From: Dryocosmus kuriphilus
Taxonomy: Eukaryota > Arthropoda > Insecta > Hymenoptera > Cynipidae
NCBI GenBank assembly: GCA_038277395.1
Contig: CM076191.1
Coordinates: forward strand, 32,511,936-32,575,935
DNA: 64,000 nucleotides
Direction of reading: 5' to 3'
The notes under the pieces are model-generated. The model saw only the letters and a program-made list of their open reading frames with translations. It had not been told where the DNA came from and made no database searches. The translations under genes and the position numbers were made by a program. Shown piece after piece: positions 47,125-56,088 of this stretch (its first letter is position 1; every line of letters begins with the position of its first letter).

Positions 47125-47990
47125 TCACAGTCGCAGGATAGAAAATGGGCATAATGATCGCGCTTGTAGAGATTCTGTCCACTGATGGATGATCTTAGGT
47201 TGTCTTGTGTCTTCCACTAATTTTCCTGACTCTGGGAGTGAATTTTTAATTTCTTCCTCATTGGAGGAGGAGGGATCTAGGAATGTGTTGTTTAGATCGA
47301 TCATAGGCGAGTGTGTAGGGGAAATTATATTCTCAGTTAATCCACCTTGGGATTGTAATCGTTTTGGTTTACTTCCTGATCGCTTTTTTATTGACTCTAT
47401 TCCTTCCTCGTCTTGTTTTTTGAAGTAAGGATATGGTGTGGATCCGGCTCCAGGGGCTACTTCAGTTCTAGGTGTAGGGAATAGAGACATTCTAGGTGGC
47501 TGCTTGCTAAGAATAGGCGATCCCAATTCTTCCGGTGTATCTTTAAACCTTACATTGCTTCTCCTAGTTATTACGGGGTCTTTAATTTCCGCTGCGGGAT
47601 CTTCTGCCTTCTCGTCAGCAGGCTCATTCGGAGATTCTCTTGAGGGGTTTAGTACTTCTTTTTGGTTTGCATAATTTTCTAAAAATTTTTGCACTCTGTT
47701 AGAAAATTCTTCATCATCATACCCATCGCATGGATCAATATTTTCCAATTCTTGTAGAAGTTCCAGATCTTCCTCGCCTTCCGAGATGGCTGTACATGCA
47801 AGTCGAAAAGTCTCATCCATGCCTTCATGATTCCATAGCATAGACTGATTTTCTGCTAATCACTTGTCAAATTTAGAAAATGACTTCTGACGGTCTGCCT
47901 TTAGATCATTTGATGGTGGCTCTTCTTCTTCACTTTTCTCACTTTCCGTTTCATCTTCAGGCATGGGGGCTACATCCACAATCATTTGAT
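47125..47990 (-). CDS. E1 acidic linker between second RNase H and integrase
   Basis: An open stretch (47841-47125) that is rich in Glu, Ser and Pro and probably disordered. The segment ELENIDPCDGYDDEEFSNRV near 47750-47690 is well conserved with E2 (DPCGEYDDEEFSSRVKKFLE near 59260-59315), although the rest is poorly conserved, so that part is under constraint or folds. No known domain. It would be cleaved out or stay fused to integrase in the polyprotein. A frame change separates it from the RNase H1-like domain. Confidence 0.6.
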
Positions 47991-48019
47991 TAGGTTCCAG
48001 GCGATTTGAATTTTTGCTT

Positions 48020-48470
48020 GGAATTTCATTCCGATGATGTATAGGGTTTTCGATGCCCTGATGGGCGAGTTGATCGGCCATTTCATTTCCGTGGATGCCT
48101 TGGTGACTGGGTACCTGATTCCAGACAACTTCAATTTGAGAGAGTGCTTCTTCCAACTGTTCGATTCTTAACTGGTTGTTTACTCTTAGTGTTCCAATTA
48201 TTCTCTTTCCAGTAATGAATCCATTGGGTGGCACTTAGAATCTGTATTGATGCGAAGTTTCCTTATCCCTGCTTCATGTGCTTTGGCAGCAGCTGTTGTT
48301 GCAGCTTCTATTTCAGCTACGTTGTTGGTCTGTCTACCGCGTACTGATCGTGATACATTAAGCGGATTACCTTCGCCAAACCATACTCCTACACCAGCAT
48401 GGGGCTCTCTGTTTGCGTCATATACGCAGGTTCCGTCTACATATACATCCACGTAGGCTCTAGAGGTCAA
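48020..48470 (-). pseudogene. E1 second RNase H, eukaryotic RNase H1-like
   Basis: Separate from the RT-linked RNase H. The N-terminal half (48470-48198) reads VDVYVDGTCVY (catalytic Asp), AGVGVWFGEGNPLNVS, GRQTNNVAEIEAATTA (catalytic Glu) and LRINTDSK (catalytic Asp). The second half, in another frame (48234 onwards), has QVPSHQGIHGNEMADQLAHQG (catalytic His and Asp). The G(V/I)GVWFG-NPLNVS and GRQTNN-AEI strings match the cellular RNase H1 family rather than retroviral RNase H. It degrades RNA in RNA-DNA hybrids. A frameshift near 48200 breaks it. Confidence 0.85.
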
Positions 48471-48935
48471 ATCACTGTACGGGGGCGCACTTTTGGAAAT
48501 TTTTTAACCTTCTGGTGGTGGGGGTATTGGTTCCACCCCTGGAAATATGCTTCGTTCCTTTCTAAAGACCGGTGGTTCAGAATCCTCTGTTGTTTCGTCG
48601 TCTGACGAATCTTCATTTGAGGATCTATCTTCTTTATTGGTTTGAGGCGCTTTATTCTGTTCCTTTCGTCTCAATAATCTTTTTCCGTATGGTACTCTCT
48701 TCTACATCAAGGCTTTTTATTTCCTGCCGCGTTGGAATGTAGCTCTCATCAGAATCCTCTTGTGTCAAAGCATCCAGTCTTTTCCCTGGCCTTCCTGCGG
48801 TCTTGATTGCTGATGGTTTTTTTGTTTTCATTGGCTTAAAAGAGGTCGTTCTTGAGATGGACGTTCTTTCATTTGCTTCCGATTTACTTATAGCCTCCGT
48901 TTTGAACTTTGAATTTTTCTTCGTAGTTTGCAGTA

Positions 48936-50772
48936 CTATACAATGGGGTTTCCTTTTTTATCGCTAAGAGATGTTTGCTCTTGAGTTTTATAGGAATCTT
49001 TTTGTGCTTCGTTCTTTTTTTCCTTGTTCTGACTCTCTGACGATCGGGTGATAGTATATACCCTTGACTTTGGTTTCACTCCTTGGGTTTTGGGCTGAAA
49101 AGTCGTTTCGTCGGAGGAATTTTCGAAATCGCTTTGTTCGCTCGACGCAGGTTCTTCGCTGAGAGTGGGGTTTCCTGAGAGAGCCTCGACTCCTCGATTG
49201 AGTTTTCCTTTCTTATACTCGAACTTATACTGATAATTCTTTAGTACACATCTCCAATGAAGTAATCTTATTCCAGGATTGTCTATATAGCTTATCCAAT
49301 GCACCATTTCGTGATCGCAGGCCGAAACAAATTCCCGTCCATACAAGTAGGGTCGATAATTTGCTACTGCGTATAGGACTCCTAAACATTCTTTTTTTGT
49401 GTGGAGAATACCTGATTTCGATTTCGGTTAAAACCTTTGAATAATATCCCACAGGCATATCCATGCCGTCCTTCTCTTGTGTTAATACTGCTCCTGTCGC
49501 ATATTCTGAAGCGTCTGTGATAAGCGTGAAGGTTTTACTAAAATCGGGATATTGGAGGATTGGATGTTTACAGAGATACCTTCGCAGCTTCCTAAAGCTT
49601 GCTTTCTCTGCAGATCCCCACTTCCAAGGTGTATCCTTTTTCAATAGGTCCGTCAGGGGCTTTGCCTTCGGTTCGGTCTTAACCCGTCCTGACCTGTTAT
49701 GTGTCCTAAAAAGGCTACCTCTGTTCTTAGAAAGTCACATTTGTCGGGTTGTAATTTAAGATTTGCTTCGCGAAGCCTTTTTAAAAGTCGGCGCATGCGT
49801 TTGTCATGTGTTTCTAAATCCTTTGAGTGAACAACGATGTCGTCCAAGTACACAAATGCCTCTGAATTCGTTAGGCCCTTAAGGACGTCGTCCATTAGAC
49901 GCTGGAAAGTTGCAGGAGCGTTTTTTATGCCCATTGGCATTCGTTGGTATTCAAAATGCCCTCTGGGCGAGGAAAATGCTGTATTTGCTCTATCTGCTGG
50001 GTGCGGTCTCGACTTAGTGGTAACCGCTGACTAAGTCATTACTGAAAAATATTGAACCTGACCAAGTTGATCTAAAATCTCGGTTATGTTGGGTAAAGGG
50101 TAAGCATCCCCAATTACCTTTTCATTTAGGGCCCGATAATCTATTACTACTCGATATTGTTTTATACTCGATGCGTCTTCTTTCTTTGGAATAATCATCA
50201 GGGGTGAACTATAGGGTGATTTGGATTCTACTATAATTCCTTCTTTTTTTTTGTTCATCTAAAGCTGCGAAAATTTCCTTCTTGGTCTCCTGCGGATGAC
50301 GCCGCGGTTTTATACTGATAACTTTGTCATCGATGGTTGGTATCCTATGTTGTATAAGATGCGTCGTCGTGACTTTTTCGCCACTTAAATGGAATATATC
50401 GGCATAATCTGTGGCCCATTTTATTACGAGTTATTGCTCCTGTGGAGACAGATGCGAGATTCTTAAATTTTTCTTTACTTTTTCTACTCTATTTGATTCG
50501 AGATGGTGGTTTTCTAAATCCCGATCATTCGAGGATTCTTCCAACTTTGATTCCAAAAATTCTTCTCCCGGGAGTGGATACACATCAAATGGGATTATTT
50601 CTTGTGGTGTGAGTACCATTTCAATCTCTCTATCTGTGGTGTTTATTGCGTAAACTCTGCAGATTCCTTTGTGATTAGTGAGTGCTGCCTCGCCCAGATA
50701 TAGACCTTCAGGTGTTTTTATTCTAGGTAGATAACCTTCTTTTAAGTCCTGATTAATCACTTCTATTGACAC
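48936..50772 (-). pseudogene. pol: E1 reverse transcriptase and first RNase H
   Basis: After a spacer (50772-50431) the RT fingers appear at 50258-50031 (SKSPYSSPLMIIPKKED, RVVIDYRALNEKVIGD, YPLPNITEILDQLG) and stop at 50031; the palm resumes at 49940 with MPMGIKNAPATFQRLMDDVL and the intact active site VYLDDIVVHSKD. The connection and RNase H follow at 49644-49225 (FTLITDASEYATGAVLTQE, first catalytic Asp) and 49346-48936 (HWRCVLKNYQYKFEYKKGK). Its tail (to 48936) is a polar linker with Ser/Glu. At least four frame changes. The family is Ty3/Gypsy, errantivirus side. Confidence 0.88.
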
Positions 50773-51209
50773 CCGTTACCTGATCTAGCTTGTATTTTTA
50801 ATATCCGAGCAAAAGGTTTTATCTCAGGGGTAAGCATCTTTCTTGCTGCCAGTGATTCTTTATCTACAAACGGAATTGGCTGTGCGGGATTTGTTGAAGT
50901 TACAAGAGTATTATTCAAGAATGACATCTCTACTTTCTCTTGTCTAAGAAATCCCCGGCCTAGAATGCCATCTGAGGTGATTAGAAAACTGCTTCCTACA
51001 ATATGAAATACAACAGGTATTTCTAAAATTTGAAATTTTACCGTGCCATACGTGTTGACCAATCTGGGAGTGATTCCAGCTATTTCTATAACATCTTCTC
51101 CTTCGAGTTTTACCTCGTTTTGTATTTTACGTAATTTAATCAAGTTCAGATCAGAACCAGGATCAACTAAAAGATAAGCTTTTTGGTCGATGAACTCTGA
51201 TGCTCTCAC
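50763..51209 (-). pseudogene. E1 aspartic protease with DPG active site
   Basis: The active-site loop reads AYLLVDPGSDLNLIK where D-T-G or D-S-G is usual, and the second conserved element is SDGILGRGFLRQEKVEMSFL. It follows gag after a gap and overlaps the next open stretch by about ten bases. E2 has the same D-P-G-S-D, so Pro looks like a property of the family rather than a chance mutation. It would process the Gag-Pol polyprotein. Confidence 0.8.
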
Positions 51210-51415
51210 TTAAATTACAGGGGAGTCTGATCCTCGATATCCTGTTCATAGGATTTTTCTAAATTCTTTAAGAACTGTATCGTCTTTTGATGCTCGTCGG
51301 GAATAGGGCTCAGAGCTGCGTCCTGGCGTCGAGCCTGGCTGTAGTTTAAATGTCCAGGTCCTGGAGAGTTGCTTCTAGAATTCGTCCCTTTTTCCTTCTT
51401 TCCGTATCCATTTGT

Positions 51416-52082
51416 TTATCCACCTGTTTTTATTGCTTGCTGTGAAATGGTCACAGGAACCTGGTAAACTAGGCTTGGAACAGACACCGTATATTGAGAT
51501 GGAACGGGTAAAGTGAATTGTGAGTTTGGCTGTTGAGCCAACTGCTGAGCGAATTGTTGAGCCATCTGTTGAGGAACTTGCTGAGCGAAATCTTGAGCAA
51601 ATTGTTTAGCGAACTGCTGAGCGAATTGTTGAATATATTGCTGTTGGGATTGGTGCGAATAATTTGTTTGAGTAACGAATGGAGCCGTCGATACTGATTG
51701 CGAATCTTTTGATGGATAGACCAAGATTCCTTTCCTTCCTTCAACTTGTTTATGATAATAATTGGCTGAGTCTGAAGCTTCGTTTACATCTTTTCCCTTT
51801 TCAGAAACGTAGTACGTGGTTGCAGTCAATCTTTCAGTTGCATTTTTACGCTCTTCAATATATAGTGCATGATCAAATGCCTCAGATAGTGTTGCCGGCC
51901 GGATTTCGGGTATCAACAAAGGTTGATATTTCATCTGGTAGACCTCTTATAAATGCTTTTCGAGCACATGCGATAATTGGCTTTATCGTGGTTTCGCTTT
52001 CTCCTGCTGTGAGGAACTTTTCCTGTATAGAAATGCCTGGCGCCGCGCCGGTTGGCGAGATGATAAAATTCAAAAAGGTCAA
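51416..52082 (-). pseudogene. gag: E1 gag, C-terminal part
   Basis: Two overlapping stretches in different frames. The first ends KAFIRGLPDEISTFVDTRNP, the second starts near SEAFDHALYIEERKNATERL; both align with E2 gag in that order. A Gln/Ala/Phe-rich repeat (QQFAQQFAQQ-type) lies near 51660-51520. No CCHC knuckle is present, as in errantivirus Gag. The N-terminal ~150 residues are missing because the element breaks off at 52082. Confidence 0.8.
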
Positions 52083-52239
52083 TTAGTCCCTTGTGCCGGT
52101 TAGCAAAAGGATTAATTAATCGTCAAAGCTTGAATTTATGTACAATAACTCGAATTGAAAGTATACATTCCTTTTTTTGGCATAGCACGTATTATAAAAC
52201 CATAAGATCCATATAAACTTTGAGAAAATAACCTCATGA

Positions 52240-52753
52240 TGTACACGAGAAAACACGGTCACTCCACCGGGCCCGTCCAATCCCGATCCTAAACCTCGCC
52301 CTCGAGGAAGAAGAAAAATCCGCCAATTCTTCCAGGATAGAGTAGCTTATCAAGCGACCATTAACGAGGCCCGTGTCAAGGTCGAGAAAAATCTCGAATC
52401 CACTAAAGAAGGGAACACTACAGCCCCGCGAGATTCTTTCGTGTTAGCTTCAACACCCCGCGTTTCCAAGAATAGATCCCTAGGTGCACACGCCAGTTAC
52501 CGACAACTGAGGAACGACCACGAATTCCGCAGCTTCTTTGATTCCGCTTTGGAACGAGCAAAAACCCTTATTCAGTTTAACAACTCCACTGCGCGATAAT
52601 TTCCTAGTGACCTCAGAACCGATCCAACGACAATTGAAAGCCTTAACCAAACAAAAAAAAATCTTCAACAATTTTCGAAAACTACTGAGAATTCGGCAGG
52701 GCTCTGCCTTTGTCCTCACCTTTTTATCAATTTTATTTTACACTACTAAATAA
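52240..52753 (+). CDS. Leader ORF of unknown function upstream of E2 gag
   Basis: An open frame without a clear start (52240-52599, basic and Pro-rich at the start: PNPDPKPRPRGRRKIRQFF) is followed in another frame by an open stretch to 52753 ending in a hydrophobic segment (SAFVLTFLSILFYTT), probably a membrane anchor. Codon use resembles that of E2 gag. Together they may be one frame-shifted gene. It has no recognisable family. It could be a leader gene of E2 or the tail of another element. Confidence 0.4.
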
Positions 52754-52807
52754 GAGTAATACCAAATGAGAGAAAATGCTAGCTGACTGTGGCTCACCTT
52801 ACTAAAG

Positions 52808-53130
52808 GGGTATGGTACCGCAAAGTCCGAATCGAAAATAATTTTCCATTTTGACTCTGTAAGCTTTCCGCTCTATGAGCGCATGTGTAGACTTAGGCTC
52901 CGTTGCTCATGTGGAAGAAGAAGCGCATCATTGCCCCTTTCATAGACGAGAAACACGAGAAAAGACAAGTTGGAATCATTCGATCTCGACCCGGATTTAA
53001 TCTAGATGAAAGGGTGGTACCGTAAAACCTGAACTGAAATCAGTTTCGATTCTGGTTCGGTAAAAGCCTTCAGCTCCGTGAGCGTATGTGCAGACTTAAG
53101 GCTCCATTGCTCATGCTGAAGAGGAGGCAA
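52808..53130 (+). repeat. Diverged ~200-bp tandem duplication
   Basis: Copy 1 starts near 52808 and copy 2 near 53009. Both have GGTACCG(C/T)AAA, then TCTGTAAGC/TCGGTAAAAGC, then GAGCG(C/T)ATGTG(T/C)AGACTTA and GCTC(C)(G/A)TTGCTCATG. Identity is about 75 percent. It lies in the leader between the unknown ORF and the SIM-type ORF. Possibly regulatory. Confidence 0.7.
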
Positions 53131-53356
53131 ACCACAATTTCCTCATTGATGATCTCCTAAATAAAAAGAGAAAATCCTGATTGAGACTGGTTAATTTCGG
53201 CCTAAATTTTCCTATTATTCACCCGCTCCGGCTTGAGTATTTCCTCAGCCGTCGTAGAGTCTGAAGTTTCCGACTCTGTGCCCCCTGATAAGGTAGCCTC
53301 AGTCAGCGGTCTTCTTTCGTTTGCTTTTGAAATCTGCATAATTAGTAACGTTCCTC

Positions 53357-53767
53357 ATGAACCCTTCAGAGGGACAAGATTTCCTACCACCACCTCACAA
53401 ACGGGGAAGGAGGTCTAGGGGAAAACGTCAGAGCATTGTTGAATCTAGTAGGTCGACCATATATCGGAACTTAGTTCACCCGGAAAAAAGGGTGGTTCCC
53501 GTGTGCACAGTCCGCCCAATCGTTCGTCCCTTAAACCCGGTACCTATCTTTGTCCCTGCAAATCCAATTGAACCAATTGTAATAATAGACCTAGACCAAG
53601 AAGAGGCCCTTCACCAAAGGAGACGCGCTATCCAGGAAGAAAACAACCCCAATCGCGCGGTCGAACGTCCAGAACGCGAAGTTTCCCCTACTATCGACCT
53701 CGTAAATGGTGACATTTCTGATGACGATACTGTAATATTGCAATCAGAAGACGAAACCCCGAATTAA
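53357..53767 (+). CDS. Leader ORF with three SUMO-interaction-like motifs
   Basis: An intact open frame of 136 codons from an ATG at 53357. The N-terminus is basic (HKRGRRSRGKRQS); the middle is Pro/Val-rich; then come three short hydrophobic-acidic motifs: PIVIIDLDQEE (residues ~73-83), SPTIDLVNGDISDDD (~110-124) and DTVILQSEDE (~124-133). Hydrophobic V/I/L runs followed by Asp/Glu/Ser are the pattern of SUMO-interacting motifs, as in RNF4-type proteins. The rest is probably disordered. Family unknown. It sits upstream of E2 gag with similar base composition, which suggests an accessory gene of the element; an unrelated exon is also possible. Confidence 0.5.
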   Translation: MNPSEGQDFLPPPHKRGRRSRGKRQSIVESSRSTIYRNLVHPEKRVVPVCTVRPIVRPLNPVPIFVPANPIEPIVIIDLDQEEALHQRRRAIQEENNPNRAVERPEREVSPTIDLVNGDISDDDTVILQSEDETPN

Positions 53768-53842
53768 GAATCTCGCCCTAATTAAGAAACCAGACGAAAT
53801 AAATCCCGGTGTGGTGTTTTCACACAACCCCGTTCTCGTCAA

Positions 53843-54121
53843 ATGAAAAAAAAAAAAGGGGGAAAGGGGGAGATACCAGGCCGACACATGCCACACTTTT
53901 TAATCGAATTCGAGCCCCCAATTAAAGGGCAACTACCTACCTTTGTCGAGATACACGGAAGCGATTTTCACGACGAGTTCACCGAGTTAATCTTCAGTTG
54001 GAATACCAACAATAATTTCATCGGTAAAAATAGCCTTAACATCCCTTATAGGCCCCTGCCTGATTACGAAATCACGATCGAGAATAGGACATTACGGATA
54101 ATAGGGGAATTAGAATTGTAA
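53843..54121 (+). CDS. Short leader ORF before E2 gag, unknown
   Basis: An open frame of 92 codons that begins within a purine tract (A12 then GGGGGAAAGGGGGAGA, 53844-53874). That tract resembles a polypurine tract, so the true start may be later, for example at the Met of HMPHFLIEFEPP. The remaining ~75 residues look like a small mixed alpha/beta protein (FVEIHGSDFHDEFTELIFSW; YEITIENRTLRIIGELEL). I do not recognise it. The stretch to gag, 54122-54513, shows no further coding; AATAAATTCCGGTATGGTG at about 54310 repeats the AATAAATCCCGGTGTGGTG at 53799. Confidence 0.4.
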   Translation: MKKKKGGKGEIPGRHMPHFLIEFEPPIKGQLPTFVEIHGSDFHDEFTELIFSWNTNNNFIGKNSLNIPYRPLPDYEITIENRTLRIIGELEL

Positions 54122-54513
54122 ATTCGAGAAGTAAACTTTCACTTCTACGTCATTTCCAACCCAGAAGCCCTCAAACTGAACCAAATAGGAGGAATTGCAG
54201 GGATACGGTTGATCGAGCATCTATCCGCGGTGCATGGGTTTTCCATACACTAACGTAAGAAGACCTCCATCCTCCTTCCCCTATCTTGAGAAAACGAATT
54301 GACTCCCCAAGAATAAATTCCGGTATGGTGCAAACCTTTCACTTCTTTTTCCTTTTTTTTTCTCTCGATCAAGGAGCATACTACCCTTACCTCCCAGGAT
54401 GCTTGATCACGACGAAACATACTCGGACCAGACTCGACGTCTCGGAGACCTAACAGGAGTAAACTAATATTGAGGTAACCAACCAGACTGTCAATGTCAA
54501 CACCGCTGCGGCC

Positions 54514-55644
54514 ATGGCCTCCGTATTGGAGTGCATGACCCTACAGCAAAGTACATATCACATTCTGCAATTTGACGGAAAAACACTTAGATTAAAGGAA
54601 TTCCTACAGGATATAGCAAACGGGGCTGTATACATCACAGAAGCCAACGAACCCGGGTTTATCAAAATTGTCCTAAGTAAACTAAAGGGAATTGCGAGAG
54701 ACAGCGTACGGGACAAACGCTTTAACAAGGTCAACGATTTAATTGCTTACCTGAAAAAGCGATTCGCCCCTACTAAGAAGTACCAATGGTACTTCGAAAA
54801 TATTGTAAACCTTCGGATGCACCAAAAGGAGTCAGTCCGCGACTACTATGATCGAGTACAAGGATTATTGAGCGGTGCGAAACACGCGTTAGAAGAAAAA
54901 AAATATATTAAAATTTACAACATCGGGCTCCAGGACGAAGCGAAGGAGAGTTCCATTATCATGGAGCCCGTGATTGATGTAGCGCTGGACGCGTTTATCA
55001 AAGGGCTCCCCGATGAAATGTCCATCTTTGTAGACACTAGAAATCCAAAGGACCTGAGTGAAGCCCTCGATCACGCCCTACATATAGAAGAAAGGCAGAT
55101 GCAACTAGAGAGAAGCAGAAGTCACCCTTCAGCCTATCATATCTCTCGACCGAGGGAGGATGCCCCGGAAAGACGACGATCCCCTAGCCCTTATTCCAGG
55201 CAAATGGACCAAGGGAATAAGAGAGATGTACTCAACTCAGAAAAGGAGGGGTTCCACCCGAATTTCGGACATACAAATTATCCCACCGACCCTCAATCAC
55301 GATATGCTCCCTACTCGCATCCCTATCCCTATTCCTACTACTCTCCGTATCCATATCCATATCAAGGTCTTTACCCTACCCCACCCTTCCTCCCAGAACG
55401 CCCCAATGGTCCCGAGCCAACGGGAAATGCTCATTGGCAAAAATATGGCCAGGCCAAGGAAACTACGACTTCCCCCGAGTCGGGGACTCCAGCACCATCA
55501 CCGAATTTAAACTCAAGGTCGACTCCTGTCTCGGACGCGACAAGGAGTCAACCAATTCCACAGCGTTCACAGAAACAGGTCCAATTCAAGGATCACACTA
55601 TCGGGTCCTACGAGCAGGAACGGAAGCAGGAGGATCCCCTGTAG
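54514..55644 (+). CDS. gag: E2 gag, no zinc knuckle
   Basis: An intact open frame of 376 codons from the ATG at 54514. The N-terminal half is capsid-like (FDGKTLRLKEFLQDIANGAV; LIAYLKKRFAPTKKYQWYF; MHQKESVRDYYDRVQGLL), then GLPDEMSIFVDTRNP and EALDHALHIEERQMQLERSR. The C-terminal third is rich in Tyr, Pro and Ser (residues ~265-300 with repeated PYPY), probably disordered. No CCHC motif, as in errantiviruses. It overlaps the protease frame by about 210 bases in the -1 frame, which would allow a -1 frameshift. Only the gag frame of this element is undamaged. Confidence 0.85.
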   Translation: MASVLECMTLQQSTYHILQFDGKTLRLKEFLQDIANGAVYITEANEPGFIKIVLSKLKGIARDSVRDKRFNKVNDLIAYLKKRFAPTKKYQWYFENIVNLRMHQKESVRDYYDRVQGLLSGAKHALEEKKYIKIYNIGLQDEAKESSIIMEPVIDVALDAFIKGLPDEMSIFVDTRNPKDLSEALDHALHIEERQMQLERSRSHPSAYHISRPREDAPERRRSPSPYSRQMDQGNKRDVLNSEKEGFHPNFGHTNYPTDPQSRYAPYSHPYPYSYYSPYPYPYQGLYPTPPFLPERPNGPEPTGNAHWQKYGQAKETTTSPESGTPAPSPNLNSRSTPVSDATRSQPIPQRSQKQVQFKDHTIGSYEQERKQEDPL

Positions 55645-55980
55645 TCGCCTTGACTGCACCTGAGCTTCGAACCCCAAGGTCAAGATTTCTCGTTGATCCA
55701 GGGTCTGATGTGTATCTGATCAAGATTCAGGTCCTGCGTCCTGAGCTACGTTACGATCCGGATCGAGCCATCCTGCTCACGGGAATAACGTTGGAACCTG
55801 TAGAAACAATTGGAACCATTAGTGTCCCATTATTCAAAACACCAGTCGAATTCCACCTAGTTGGGGACGATTTTCCCATAGCCCCAGGATGGAATTATTG
55901 GAAGACCCTACCTAAGACAAGAACAATCCCAACTGTCGTTTAGACATAACTCCCTGGTTACTATCTCTAACCCCATAGAC
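55434..55980 (+). pseudogene. E2 aspartic protease with DPG active site
   Basis: Reads RFLVDPGSDVYLIKIQVL, with Pro in the D-T/S-G loop exactly as in E1, then TGITLEPVETIGTISVPLF and VEFHLVGDDFPIAP. A one-base shift at about 55888 moves DGIIGRPYLRQEQSQLSF into another frame. It lies in the -1 frame relative to gag. Confidence 0.8.
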
Positions 55981-56088
55981 CCAATCCCATTTATCGATGC
56001 AGAATCCAGGAACTCTAAGGAACTTCTCAGATCACAAATCAAGCCTTTTTCCAGAATTCTGACTATCAAAGCCAGAACTAGGCAACCG

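Larger units (their letters stand above)
43521..52082 (-). mobile_element. Errantivirus-like Ty3/Gypsy element E1 with second RNase H and env
   Basis: Minus-strand order: gag (52082-51416), protease, RT with RNase H, linker, RNase H1-like domain, acidic linker, integrase and a fusion-type env. It is the fullest copy of its family in the window, about 8.5 kb. The N-terminal half of gag and the 5' LTR are missing at 52082, and all main frames are broken. E2 on the opposite strand is a relative. Confidence 0.88.
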
